DNA of 64,000 nucleotides from Saltatorellus ferox. Lineage in GTDB: Bacteria; Planctomycetota; UBA1135; GCA-002686595. Made by a program: the position numbers and the translations under genes. This document shows positions 16,781 to 25,682 of the stretch, piece by piece. Below the pieces are notes generated by a model that saw nothing but the letters and a program-made list of their open reading frames with translations, did not search any database and was not told the DNA's origin. The stretch covers positions 2,294,001-2,358,000 of the forward strand of contig CP036434.1 in the NCBI GenBank assembly GCA_007751475.1, written 5' to 3'. Within the stretch, counting starts at the first letter, position 1. Each line of letters starts with the position of its first letter.

Positions 16781-19700
16781 TCAGTCTCGCTCGGCCTCGG
16801 CGGAGTTCGCTTCGAACAGGGCTTGCAGCTCTTCCTCCTCGTCCTCGAACGCGATCCATTCCGTCGTTTGCTGCTCCGGGTCGTTGTGCACCTCGAACGT
16901 CTGGGTCTGCACCGTACCGTTCACGCTGAGACGAGCCGTGAACACGCCCGGGCCTACCCGGCGGGCGCGGCGACGTCGGCCGCTCTCCTGGGCGCCACTG
17001 GACTGGCGCAGGTCCCAGCGCGCCAGGTGCAGTCCGCGATCCTCGGCGACGTCCAGCGTGGCGACCACGTTGCCGCCCGCTCCCAGGATCTCCAGGGTCG
17101 CGTCCTTCGGCTTCTTCGTGAAGGAGTAATAGATCGCCGCGCCTTCGGTCGGGTTCGTCGCCTGGAAGGCGTGCAGCCCGATCGTGCCACGGTCCTTCCC
17201 GCGCGCGCGCATGTGCACGTCCGTCGGCTCGAGCAGCGTGGCGTCCGCCTCCAGCACCTCCTTGTCGATCTGGCGCAGCGCCGAGACATCCGCGATCCAG
17301 ACACTGCGTCCGTGGGTGCCTGCGACGAGCTCGTTGAGCTCCTCGTGCAGCGCGAGGTCGTGCACAGGAACGGTGGGCAGGTTGCTGTTGAAGCGCGTCC
17401 AGGACTCACCGCGATCGATGGAGACAAAGACGCCGAACTCGGCGCCGAGGTACAGGAGGTCTTCGTTCTCGGGATCCTCCAGGATGGCACGGACCGAGCC
17501 GGCTTCGTCGGGCAGGTTCGAGCGCAGGGACTTCCAGGAACGGCCCAGGTTCTCCGACACGTAGACGTGGGGGAGCGTGTCGTCCGAGCGGTGCCCGTCG
17601 AAGGTGGCGTAGACACGCTTCGACTTGTGCGCCGAGGCTTTCAGGTCGCTGACGTAGCGGCGACCCGGCAGGAGCTGATCGAGCGTGTCCTTGACAGGCT
17701 TCTTCTTCTTGGCCTTCTTCGGCTTGTCGCCCTCTTCTTTCCCTTCGTCGTCCTTCCCTTCTTCTGCCTCGCCGGAGTCCTTGGCGTCGACCACCTCGGA
17801 CCCCTTATTCGATTCAGCTTCCGTTTCCGCCTTGGCCTCGGCCTTGGTGGCCGCCGCGGCCCGGGCGTTCGCGCTCGTTTCAGCTTGGCCCTCGGTCGCG
17901 CCGTCCCGGGTTCCGGTCCATTCGAAGCGGAACGCATCGTCCGCCGCAGTGATCGTGCCCGACATGGTGCCCGCGGCGACGTCCACGTCCGCGCTGAACT
18001 CGAGGGTCAACGCATCGCCCTTGAAGCGGAACGCGAGATCGCCAGTGGACTCTTTCCACCGGACGCGGCTCAGGGAACCCGAACCGATATCCGAGTCCAT
18101 CTTGCCCGTGACCTTGCCCAGTGGATCGATCTCGATGGTCAGCGTGAACTTCCCGTCGTCGTCGGTGTCGATGCCCTCGCCCTTGGCCTTGCAGGACCAC
18201 GTGCCCGAGAGCGTCGTGTCCACGGCCGCGGCGGGCGCAGCGGCCGGCTCGAGGACGCGCGACACGCGCTTCGCCGACTCAGAGGTCGTGATCGCCTTCA
18301 CGGCGTCGGCCTTTGCCTTGTCCTCTTCGAACGCCGGCTCGCCGTTCAGCGCCATCAGGTCGACCCATTCGGCGCCGCCGTTCTCGGTCATCCAGAGCGC
18401 TCCGTCGTCCGTGCCGACGTAGAGAACGTCCTGGTCCATCGGAGACTCGGCGAGCGCCACGGCGGCGCCGCGGTCCGTCGCGGAGATCTCCGGCGAGATC
18501 CGGCGCTGGCCGCTGCCCATCTCGACGGAGCGGAAGACGTAGTTGCCCGCGCTGTAGTAGATCTGGCTGTTGAAGTTCGACAGCAGGAACGGCGTGTTCC
18601 AGTTGAACCGGAACTCGACCTCGTCGTCGCCGCCCGGGGAGCGGGGTTTCAGGTAGCCGCCCTGGCCGCTGCCGAAATCACGTCGGCCCATGCCGCCGTT
18701 CTGGCTCTCGTAGTAGACGAGGTCCGCGTTGTTCGGATCCACGATGCAGCGGAAGCCGTCGCCGCCGCCGACGCGGAACCAGTCGAGGTTCGTCGCGCCA
18801 CCATCGGTCGTTCTCGACGGGCCGCCCCAGGAGCCGTTGTCCTGGAGGCCGCCGTAGATGTTGTACATCGTGCGCGGCCCGACCGTCACGTTGTAGAACT
18901 GCCCGAGCGCAACCTTGTTGTGGTGCTCCCAGGTCTTCATGCGATCGCGCGTGACGTAGATCCCGCCGTCGTTGCCGAGGATGATGCGCCGACCGTCGGT
19001 CGGATCGATCCAGAGGGCGTGGTGGTCCACGTGGACGTCGTTCCCGTGGCCGTCGGAGCTGAAGGTCTCGCCGCCGTCCTCCGAGCGGTGGAGGTAGGTC
19101 CCGAGCACGTAGACGTAGCGCTCATCGCTCGGATCGACGCGGATCTCGCTGTAGTACATCGGGCGCGGGTTGAGGGAGTTGATCCGCTTCCACGTGGTAC
19201 CCGCATCGGTCGACTTGAAGATGCCGCCGTACTCGAATCCGTCGGGGCCCTGCTCGTCCTGGGCGTTCGAGCGCTGGCCGCCGAGGCCGATGCCGAACGG
19301 TCCCTCGCGCCTGCGCCCATGGATGTCGGTGCTGTCCTCCTCGTCTGCGGGGCGCTTATCGAAGGTGATCTCCAGCTCGAGGAGCTTGCCGTCGCGCACG
19401 ACCTCCAGCTTCGCCGTGTCGCCCGCGAAGAAGTCGCGCAGTTTGCGACGTAGCCTGTCTTGATCGAGGATGGCGGTGTCCGCGATCCTGAGGATGATGT
19501 CTCCTTCCTTCAATTCGGCTTTCGCCGCAGGCGACCCTTCCTCCGTGGAATTCACGAGCGCGCCAAGGTCCGACCTTCCCATGGAGACGCCGAACCAGGC
19601 CGCGTTGTCGGGTTCCTGGGTGATCTTCTCCGTCTCGACCACCGCGAAGAGGTGGTCCGGCTCGGAGGCAGACCAGGACATTCCGATCCGGCCGAGGATC

Positions 19701-20623
19701 CCCGTCGGAAGTCCCGCCGTGGGCTTCTCCCAGGTCTTGCCGCCGTCCCGCGTCAGGAAGATGCCGGAGCCGTCGCCCCACTTGATCGCGGGGTCGTTCG
19801 TGTCGAACATGTCGCGTCGACGCTCGTAGGTCGCGATCGCGATCGTGTCGGGATCCGTCGGGTGCATCTTGACCTCGACGACGCCCGTGTCCTCGTCGAC
19901 GTAGTGGATCTTCTCCCAGGTGTAGCCGCCGTCCACCGTCTTGTAGAGCCCGCGTTCTTCGTTCGGACCCCAGAGGCGTCCGAGGGCGCCGACGTAGACC
20001 GTGTTCGGGTCCTCGGGGTGCACGACGATGGTGCTGATCTGGAACGTGTCGGAAAGACCCGCATGGCGCCAGGTCGCGCCGCTGTCCCGCGAAACGTAGA
20101 CACCGTCGCCCCAGGAGACGGAGTTGCGCGGGTTGGTCTCGCCGGTGCCGACCCAGAGGACCGTGGGGTCCGAAGGAGCCACGCAGATCGCCCCGATGGA
20201 GGAGACACGCTGGTTCGTGAACTGGTGCTCGTACGTCACGCCGCCGTTCGTCGTGTGGACGATGCCGCCGGTCGCGGTGCCGATCCAGTACTCGGCCGGG
20301 TCGTTCGGGTTCGAGGTGATGTCGGAGATCCGCCCGCCCATGTTGGCCGGGCCGACCGACCGCCACGTGTGGGCAGCGGCCCAGTCCGCCGGGAGAGCAC
20401 CCTTGACCTCGATCGGGCCGCGTTCTGGCAGCGGGTCCTTCTCCTCCGCCTTTTCCTCTGCCTGATCCGCGGGGGTGGCTTCCGCGCTGGGCGCACTTGC
20501 CTCCTGAGCATGGGCCTGAAGGGAGGGCAGCGCCAGCGCGGCGGCTGCGATCAGGGCCAGCCTTGCCAGGGAGCGGCCAGGCGAGGAACTCTCCGGAGAA
20601 GCGGATGAAATAGGATCGATCAT
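16781..20623 (-). CDS. Secreted sortilin/VPS10-type beta-propeller protein with inserted PDZ domain
   Basis: A 1280-residue exported protein. The ATG at 20623 gives a signal peptide (ARLALIAAAALALPSLQAHA, cleavage near residue 40). From about 75 to 340 and again from 420 to 800 it is a BNR/sortilin-type propeller with many Asp-box turns (SRDSGATWRHAG, TRDGGKTWEKP, TDAGTTWKR). Between the two parts, about 340-420, is a PDZ-like domain (GSPAAKAELKEGDIILRIAD). About 800-905 is a small beta-barrel-like insertion beginning DTTLSGTWSCKAKGEG, followed by a long Lys/Glu-rich linker near 908-974 and a last propeller and beta-sandwich part. Related planctomycete proteins are often annotated as glycosyl hydrolases, but no catalytic residues are identifiable. 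A binding or processing role outside the cytoplasm is likely. Confidence 0.8.
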   Translation of the reverse strand: MIDPISSASPESSSPGRSLARLALIAAAALALPSLQAHAQEASAPSAEATPADQAEEKAEEKDPLPERGPIEVKGALPADWAAAHTWRSVGPANMGGRISDITSNPNDPAEYWIGTATGGIVHTTNGGVTYEHQFTNQRVSSIGAICVAPSDPTVLWVGTGETNPRNSVSWGDGVYVSRDSGATWRHAGLSDTFQISTIVVHPEDPNTVYVGALGRLWGPNEERGLYKTVDGGYTWEKIHYVDEDTGVVEVKMHPTDPDTIAIATYERRRDMFDTNDPAIKWGDGSGIFLTRDGGKTWEKPTAGLPTGILGRIGMSWSASEPDHLFAVVETEKITQEPDNAAWFGVSMGRSDLGALVNSTEEGSPAAKAELKEGDIILRIADTAILDQDRLRRKLRDFFAGDTAKLEVVRDGKLLELEITFDKRPADEEDSTDIHGRRREGPFGIGLGGQRSNAQDEQGPDGFEYGGIFKSTDAGTTWKRINSLNPRPMYYSEIRVDPSDERYVYVLGTYLHRSEDGGETFSSDGHGNDVHVDHHALWIDPTDGRRIILGNDGGIYVTRDRMKTWEHHNKVALGQFYNVTVGPRTMYNIYGGLQDNGSWGGPSRTTDGGATNLDWFRVGGGDGFRCIVDPNNADLVYYESQNGGMGRRDFGSGQGGYLKPRSPGGDDEVEFRFNWNTPFLLSNFNSQIYYSAGNYVFRSVEMGSGQRRISPEISATDRGAAVALAESPMDQDVLYVGTDDGALWMTENGGAEWVDLMALNGEPAFEEDKAKADAVKAITTSESAKRVSRVLEPAAAPAAAVDTTLSGTWSCKAKGEGIDTDDDGKFTLTIEIDPLGKVTGKMDSDIGSGSLSRVRWKESTGDLAFRFKGDALTLEFSADVDVAAGTMSGTITAADDAFRFEWTGTRDGATEGQAETSANARAAAATKAEAKAETEAESNKGSEVVDAKDSGEAEEGKDDEGKEEGDKPKKAKKKKPVKDTLDQLLPGRRYVSDLKASAHKSKRVYATFDGHRSDDTLPHVYVSENLGRSWKSLRSNLPDEAGSVRAILEDPENEDLLYLGAEFGVFVSIDRGESWTRFNSNLPTVPVHDLALHEELNELVAGTHGRSVWIADVSALRQIDKEVLEADATLLEPTDVHMRARGKDRGTIGLHAFQATNPTEGAAIYYSFTKKPKDATLEILGAGGNVVATLDVAEDRGLHLARWDLRQSSGAQESGRRRRARRVGPGVFTARLSVNGTVQTQTFEVHNDPEQQTTEWIAFEDEEEELQALFEANSAEAERD

Positions 20624-20880
20624 GGGTCGAGTCAGCTTGGAGGGACGGGTGAATTCGCGCACGTGGACGATAACGCCAGAGCCGCATGGGCTCGGTTCGG
20701 GTTGTGTCTCACCCTTGCTTCAGCGGTTCCGCGGCCCGAGGTGGGGAGCTACAGACTCATCCAGGCTCGGATTGAGTCGTTCGCCGGGCCCGGGGAGGTC
20801 GGCCGTGGCACGAGGGGAGATCGATGCGGAGAAGGGGCCAGAGAGGTTGCGCATGGCTGGCAGGGCGTCAGACTGACAGG

Positions 20881-23064
20881 ATGCGACCGCACCGCGCCCC
20901 GGAGACTTGCTTCTCCCTCCTCGGCCAGATTGGGCTCTGGCCCATGGCTGTCTGCCTGATTCTCGGCGGGTGCTCGCTGCCGCCGCCTGCCGAGGACAAG
21001 CCTCTTACAGGGGAACTCGACGACGCCTTTCACGTGGACTCGAGCGTTGCGGGAGCAGGCGCGGACGTGACCTCGGATCGGACCGGTTCGGGGCCGGTGC
21101 GGCCTGAAGGACCGTCGGCTGCCGTCGATTCCAGACTCCTTCCCGATGATGTTGAATCGCAAGCCGCCAGCGACGGAACTCTGGCGGCGGGCGCAGAAGG
21201 GCCCTCTGGAGCCGCGGCCGATTCGCCGGGAGGTGGACCAGCGGCAACGCAGCCCCCCACGGACACGAAACCGCGCCCGACGACTGGCTCGGTCGGAGGC
21301 TCAGTCGGAGGCTCAGTCGGAGGCTCGGTCGGCATCTCGCTCGGTGACCCGTCGACTTCGGTCATCGTGGTCCAGGAGTCGTCCGGGTCGAGCCTGGAGC
21401 CCGTGGGGGACGCCACGGAAACGGTGACGGGTGGAAGCGCCGAGGTCGACGCGAAAGCCGTCGAGCGCGATCCGGACGTGGACCCACCCGTGGGCGTCGA
21501 GTCGGAGCTCGAACCGAGAGATCTCGGCGCGACCGTTTCCGATGGGAAGCTGACGGAAACCGGCAGCTCGGCGGAGCGCGCAGGTGGGGTGGGTACGCCT
21601 CCCGTAAGTCCTGCCGGCGCCGCTGCGGCCGAGGGAACCGTCGACGCTACGGACGCCGCGCTTGCCTCGGGTTCGAGGGCCTCAGGTTCGACGGGCTCAG
21701 GTTCGACGGGCTCGGGCGCGTCAGGCCCAGGCGCAGCGGACCCGGTCCCAGCAGGCTCGGGCGCGACTGGTTCGGGCGGGGCGACCAGGGGGCCCTTCAC
21801 CTTGGGCAAGTTCACGACGGACGAAGGGGCGGCGATGACGTACGAGGTCGGTGACGCCGCCGCGACGACTTCGTCGGCGACGTCGACCGAAGCCGGGGCG
21901 CGCAGTCCAGCGACGATCGTGTTCATTCACGGCTGGTGCGGCAACCGGACCCAGTGGCGAAGTCACATGGAGGCGCTCGTCTCCGACTACCGCGTTCTCA
22001 GCATGGACCTGCTCGGACACGGAGAGTCCCCGGGCACGGAGCGCGTCGAATGGACCATCCCTCGCTACGGCCGAGACATCGCCGGACTGATCGAGGCGCG
22101 CGATCTGCACGACGTGATTCTCGTCGGGCACGCGATGGGTGGACAGGTGGCCCTGGAAGTGGCGCTTCGGGTTCCCGAGCGAGTGCTCGGCGTGATCGGA
22201 GTGGAGTCCCTCCACGAGCTCAACGTCGACCCGGCAGGGGCCGCGGACGCGCAAGGGCTGGAGGACTACCTGAAGAAGTTCCAGAAGGACTTCACGGCGG
22301 AGTTCAAGAGCTTCATCGAATCAGCGGTGCACCCGGAGACGTCGGACTCGATCCGCGACGCCATCGCCGAAGACGCCGCTGGGTGCCAACCCGAGGTCGC
22401 GATCAAGCTCATGAAGCACTTCCAGACGCGCGACCTCAAGAGCGTCGTTCGCGCCATCGAATGCCCCGTTCGATGCATCAATTCGAGCATCTTCAAGACC
22501 GACGTCAAGGGCAATCAGTTGCTGCTGCCAGGCTTCGACGCCGAGGAAATGAAAGGCGTCGGTTTCTGGCCGCATATGGAGCAGCCGCAGGCATTTCAGA
22601 CCATGCTCGTTCCGCAGCTCAAGAAGCTGGCCGCGCCGACGAAGTTAGCAGAGCCCGCGGCCCTGACGGCCCTGAGGCCGGTGCTCTTCTGCGATGATGC
22701 GGACATGGAGCGTCTCAGTGCGTTCTACGAGGAGAGGCTTCAGTTCCAGGTGCAGCTGCGGCTGCCGCAGGACCTCGAACAGCCCGCCAGCTTGATCACC
22801 CTGGAACGGGACGGTGTGCGCCTTCAGCTCCAGTCGAACGCGTCGCTGGCGACGGACCTCCCGGACGTCAAGAGCGTCGTGACCGGCGGCCAGCTCCTGT
22901 TCTTGACCGTGACCGACCTCGCGAGTGAACGTCAGAGGCTCGGCACGGGCGCCGAGCTGCTGATTCCGATTCGCGCGCTTCCCACGGGATCGCAGCAGAC
23001 GGTGCTGCGCGACCCCGTCGGCAACGTGATCATCCTTCAGCAGGCCGCCAGGCGCGAGGGATGA
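20881..23064 (+). CDS. Lipoprotein with serine-less alpha/beta-hydrolase domain fused to a VOC domain
   Basis: A 727-residue lipoprotein. The start at 20881 gives a signal ending LILGGC with the lipid-carrying cysteine at 31. Residues 32 to about 300 form a disordered Ser/Gly/Thr/Pro linker containing tandem repeats. From about 345 an alpha/beta-hydrolase domain begins (IVFIHGWCGN, SMDLLGHGES), but the nucleophile elbow reads VGHAMGG: the catalytic serine is Ala418 (codon GCG at 22132). The late histidine is kept in FWPHMEQPQAF. From about 599 to the end is a glyoxalase/VOC domain (RPVLFCDDADMERLSAFYEE and LRDPVGNVIILQQ). The hydrolase part is probably non-catalytic and may bind a ligand at the envelope. 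The fusion is unusual. The stop lies in a repeat shared with the convergent Mrp gene. Confidence 0.85.
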   Translation: MRPHRAPETCFSLLGQIGLWPMAVCLILGGCSLPPPAEDKPLTGELDDAFHVDSSVAGAGADVTSDRTGSGPVRPEGPSAAVDSRLLPDDVESQAASDGTLAAGAEGPSGAAADSPGGGPAATQPPTDTKPRPTTGSVGGSVGGSVGGSVGISLGDPSTSVIVVQESSGSSLEPVGDATETVTGGSAEVDAKAVERDPDVDPPVGVESELEPRDLGATVSDGKLTETGSSAERAGGVGTPPVSPAGAAAAEGTVDATDAALASGSRASGSTGSGSTGSGASGPGAADPVPAGSGATGSGGATRGPFTLGKFTTDEGAAMTYEVGDAAATTSSATSTEAGARSPATIVFIHGWCGNRTQWRSHMEALVSDYRVLSMDLLGHGESPGTERVEWTIPRYGRDIAGLIEARDLHDVILVGHAMGGQVALEVALRVPERVLGVIGVESLHELNVDPAGAADAQGLEDYLKKFQKDFTAEFKSFIESAVHPETSDSIRDAIAEDAAGCQPEVAIKLMKHFQTRDLKSVVRAIECPVRCINSSIFKTDVKGNQLLLPGFDAEEMKGVGFWPHMEQPQAFQTMLVPQLKKLAAPTKLAEPAALTALRPVLFCDDADMERLSAFYEERLQFQVQLRLPQDLEQPASLITLERDGVRLQLQSNASLATDLPDVKSVVTGGQLLFLTVTDLASERQRLGTGAELLIPIRALPTGSQQTVLRDPVGNVIILQQAARREG
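21286..21333 (+). repeat. Four 12-bp in-frame tandem repeats in the lipoprotein linker
   Basis: Units of the type GGCTCAGTCGGA start at 21286, 21298, 21310 and 21322, with one or two substitutions in the first and last. They encode repeated GSVG. The frame is preserved. Confidence 0.85.
21677..21721 (+). repeat. 15-bp in-frame repeats in the lipoprotein linker
   Basis: About three units related to GGGCTCAGGTTCGAC encode the GSTGSGSTGSG stretch of the linker. The last unit is degenerate. They lie 340 bases after the 12-bp array and have a different unit, so the two arrays arose separately. Confidence 0.75.
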
Positions 23065-23101
23065 TCAGCGCGAAGGTTGACCAGTCGCGAAGGATGATCA
23101 G
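23053..23101. repeat. Three 16-bp repeats across the junction of two convergent genes
   Basis: Copies at 23053-23068, 23069-23084 and 23086-23101 follow the pattern CGCGAAGGATGATCAG. Copies one and three differ by one base, and copy two by three from copy three. The first copy contains the TGA stop of the lipoprotein gene (23062-23064), and the third contains the stop of the Mrp gene on the other strand (23098-23100). Confidence 0.85.
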
Positions 23102-24276
23102 TCGAGGATCGGAAGGCTGCTGAAGGCCTTGACGGCGAGCCGCTGCGCGAGCCGCCCCGCTGCCGCTCGGAGCGCGTCCGCAGCCACCGACCGCCCTTCC
23201 TTCTCCACCGAAACGATCGGCTCGCCGCCGTCGCCGCCGGCGCGCACGCCCGGATCGACGGGCACCTTGCCGAGCACCGGGAAACCGTGCTTCTGGCCCA
23301 GCGCTTCCGCGCCGCCCGAGCCGAACACCTCGAACGTCGCGTGGAACACACCGTTCGCTTCGAGGACGACGTTCTGCGTTTCGGAGCCCAGTTCGATCGA
23401 GACCTCGGATCCGGCCTCGCCGCCCTCCACCTTGCCCTTGAGCACGAGCCCGGACATGTTCTCGATGATGCCGAGGATCGGCACGTCCACCTGGCGGAAC
23501 ATCGAGATCGCCTTCGTGACGTCGAAGGCGGCGACGGCCTGGGGCGTCGTGACGAGCACCGCGCCGGAGAGCGGCACCTCCTGGGCCAGCGAGAGCTGCG
23601 CGTCGCCCGTGCCGGGCGGCATGTCGACGAGCAGGTAGTCGAGTTCGCCCCAGAGGACATCGGTCAGCATCTGGCGAATGAAGCTATGGACCATGGGCCC
23701 GCGCCAGATCACCGGCTGCTCATCGGGCACGAGGTACCCGATCGACATGGTCTTCACGCCCCGGCGCTCCTTCGGCACCAGCTTCGTCTTTCCGTCGACC
23801 TCGATCTGTTCCGGGTTGCCCGCGAGGCCCATCATCATGGGGACGTCCGGTCCATGGACGTCGCAGTCGAGGAGCCCGACGCGGGCCCCCGTCTGGGCGA
23901 GCGCGCAGGCCAGGTTCACCGCGACCGTGCTCTTGCCCACGCCGCCCTTGCCCGAGGACACGGCGACGATGTGCTTGACGCCTTTCGCGGCGTCCCGCGC
24001 AGGTCCGCTCGGCCCCTTCACTTCGGCCGTCATCTCGATCTCGACCGAGGTGACCCCGGGAAGTGCCTCGATGAAGCCGCGCGCCTGATCGCGCATCAGG
24101 TCCTTCACAGGACAGGCCGGGGTCGTCAGGTTGATGACGACGTCGACGGCGCCGGCGTCCGTCACCTCACAGCGGGTGACGAAGCCGAGGCTCACGATGT
24201 CCTGGCTGAGGTCGGGGTCGATCACGCCACGGAGGGCATCGAGGACGGCGTCGCGGGTGGGGGCGGTCACGTTCAA
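23098..24276 (-). CDS. Mrp/NBP35 family ATPase (iron-sulfur cluster carrier-like), CxxC ligands absent
   Basis: A 392-residue cytoplasmic P-loop ATPase of the Mrp/ApbC family. An N-terminal MIP18/DUF59 domain (about 1-85; [25 protein letters not shown]) is followed by the deviant Walker [13 protein letters not shown] near residue 105, [12 protein letters not shown], and [10 protein letters not shown]. Family members usually hold an Fe-S cluster through CxxC just after ENMS. Here ENMSG is followed by an insertion of about 41 residues without cysteine before [10 protein letters not shown]. Cluster carriage by the usual dimer site is therefore doubtful, although the nucleotide site is intact. 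It is divergent from queC across 163 bases. The family call is secure. Confidence 0.88.
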   Translation of the reverse strand: MNVTAPTRDAVLDALRGVIDPDLSQDIVSLGFVTRCEVTDAGAVDVVINLTTPACPVKDLMRDQARGFIEALPGVTSVEIEMTAEVKGPSGPARDAAKGVKHIVAVSSGKGGVGKSTVAVNLACALAQTGARVGLLDCDVHGPDVPMMMGLAGNPEQIEVDGKTKLVPKERRGVKTMSIGYLVPDEQPVIWRGPMVHSFIRQMLTDVLWGELDYLLVDMPPGTGDAQLSLAQEVPLSGAVLVTTPQAVAAFDVTKAISMFRQVDVPILGIIENMSGLVLKGKVEGGEAGSEVSIELGSETQNVVLEANGVFHATFEVFGSGGAEALGQKHGFPVLGKVPVDPGVRAGGDGGEPIVSVEKEGRSVAADALRAAAGRLAQRLAVKAFSSLPILD

Positions 24277-24439
24277 TCGGCGGCTGGGCCGCGTGGGGTG
24301 GTCTGCGGGTCACCGCCCTTCTCCGGGCGGATTCGTGGACAGGGAGCGTAGTGCCCTGCCCGAAAACTTCGCCTCATTTGTCCGAGGATCCTGCCCGCCC
24401 GCCGGAGATGGACGCGAGATCGCTATCCTTGGCCCCCTC

Positions 24440-25174
24440 GTGACTGAATCGAATCGACAAGAGGCCCCGAAGGCAGTCTGCCTGGTTTCCGGGGGGATGG
24501 ACTCGGCGGTGGTGCTGGCAGAGGCCCTGGCGCGGGGATTCACCGCGTACGCCCTGAGCTTTCGCTACGGCCAGCGACACGGGATCGAGCTGCTCGCGGC
24601 GGATCGAGTCGCGAAGGCTCTGGGGGCGGCGGATCACCGCACCGTGACGGTGGATCTGTCGGCCCTCGGCGGCTCCGCTCTGACCGACGACATCGACGTC
24701 CCGAAGGACCGCTCCGGCGAGTCCATCGGCCACGGCGTCCCCGCCACCTACGTGCCCGCGCGGAACACGATCTTCCTCAGCATCGCGCTGGGCTGGGCCG
24801 AGGTGCTGGGCGCGACCGACCTGTTCGTCGGCGTCAATGCCGTGGACTACTCGGGCTATCCGGACTGCCGCCCCGACTTCATCGCCGCCTTCGAGGCGCT
24901 CGCCGATCTGGCGACGGCCGCAGGCGCGGAGGGCGGCGCGAAGTTCCGCGTGCACGCCCCCTTGATGGAACTCTCGAAGGCGGGCATCGTCCGGCGCGCC
25001 GCGGAACTCGGCGTGGATCTCGGGATCACGCACACCTGCTACGACCCCGTCGTGCGGGACGGTGAAGCCATCGCCTGCGGCCGCTGCGACGCCTGCATCC
25101 TGCGGCTCGCGGGCTTTGCGGAGGCGGGCGTTCCCGACCCTGTTCCTTACGCCACCGGAGCGGCGCGACCATGA
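24440..25174 (+). CDS. queC: 7-cyano-7-deazaguanine synthase
   Basis: Converts 7-carboxy-7-deazaguanine to preQ0 using ATP and ammonia, in queuosine biosynthesis. The protein of 244 residues carries the ATP PP-loop SGGMDS at 17-22, [43 protein letters not shown] and the zinc site formed by HTCYDP with ACGRCDAC at the C-terminus. The start is GTG at 24440, chosen because it gives the normal family length and precedes the first beta strand; no ribosome site is obvious. Longer open frames upstream run into the divergent promoter region. The stop overlaps the mazG-like start (ATGA). No preQ1 riboswitch pattern is seen upstream. Confidence 0.92.
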   Translation: MTESNRQEAPKAVCLVSGGMDSAVVLAEALARGFTAYALSFRYGQRHGIELLAADRVAKALGAADHRTVTVDLSALGGSALTDDIDVPKDRSGESIGHGVPATYVPARNTIFLSIALGWAEVLGATDLFVGVNAVDYSGYPDCRPDFIAAFEALADLATAAGAEGGAKFRVHAPLMELSKAGIVRRAAELGVDLGITHTCYDPVVRDGEAIACGRCDACILRLAGFAEAGVPDPVPYATGAARP

Positions 25175-25677
25175 CGGACCCGGCGCCAGAACCGGACCCG
25201 AGTTCCGCTCCCGCGAGCGCGCTGGAAGGCGTGGCTGCCGGGGGGTCGGCGCTGGAGCGAGCGGCTCGAACCTGCCAGCGCGCCGTCGGCGCGGGCTTCC
25301 ACTGGAAAGAAGCCCGCGGCGCGCTCGGCAAGCTCGAGGAGGAGGTCGAGGAGCTCAAGGAGGTCCTTCCGACCGATATCCTGAAGGGCGCCATGACGGG
25401 GAGTCCGAATCCGATCCCGCCCGGCAGGGCGCGCGATCGGATCGAGGACGAACTCGGCGACGTCCTCATGGCCGCAGCCTTCGTGGGCGGCTACCTCGGC
25501 CTCGATCCCGAGGCCCTCTGCCACCGCGCGCTGGACCGATTCCACGCGCGCTTCCGAATCATGGAGGAGGACCTCGGCGGGTCGTTCTCCGACGCCACGA
25601 TGGACGAGATGCTGGTCGCGTGGACGCGGGCCAAGCGCCTCCTCGACGGCGACGCCCCAGCCCACCGAGAGGCTTGA
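25171..25677 (+). CDS. MazG-type nucleotide pyrophosphohydrolase
   Basis: A 168-residue all-alpha NTP pyrophosphohydrolase with a single MazG domain. Metal-binding acidic motifs are present: [17 protein letters not shown] (the ExxE pair of the first helices) and [13 protein letters not shown] (ExxD of the later helix), with [22 protein letters not shown] as the normal family end. It would hydrolyse non-canonical or excess NTPs to NMP and pyrophosphate. It overlaps queC by four bases and is followed six bases later by the ABC ATPase. A house-cleaning role is likely; a specific link to queuosine precursors is conjecture from gene order. Confidence 0.88.
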   Translation: MTDPAPEPDPSSAPASALEGVAAGGSALERAARTCQRAVGAGFHWKEARGALGKLEEEVEELKEVLPTDILKGAMTGSPNPIPPGRARDRIEDELGDVLMAAAFVGGYLGLDPEALCHRALDRFHARFRIMEEDLGGSFSDATMDEMLVAWTRAKRLLDGDAPAHREA

Positions 25678-25682
25678 CGCCC

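Noticed and set aside
16781..20623. Sialidase or glycosyl hydrolase activity for the propeller protein
   Set aside because: Asp-boxes only show the fold; the catalytic Arg triad and Tyr/Glu of sialidases could not be identified.
24277..24439. preQ1 riboswitch upstream of queC
   Set aside because: The expected short C-rich loop and A-rich tail pairing are not visible; the region is GC-rich without the conserved core.
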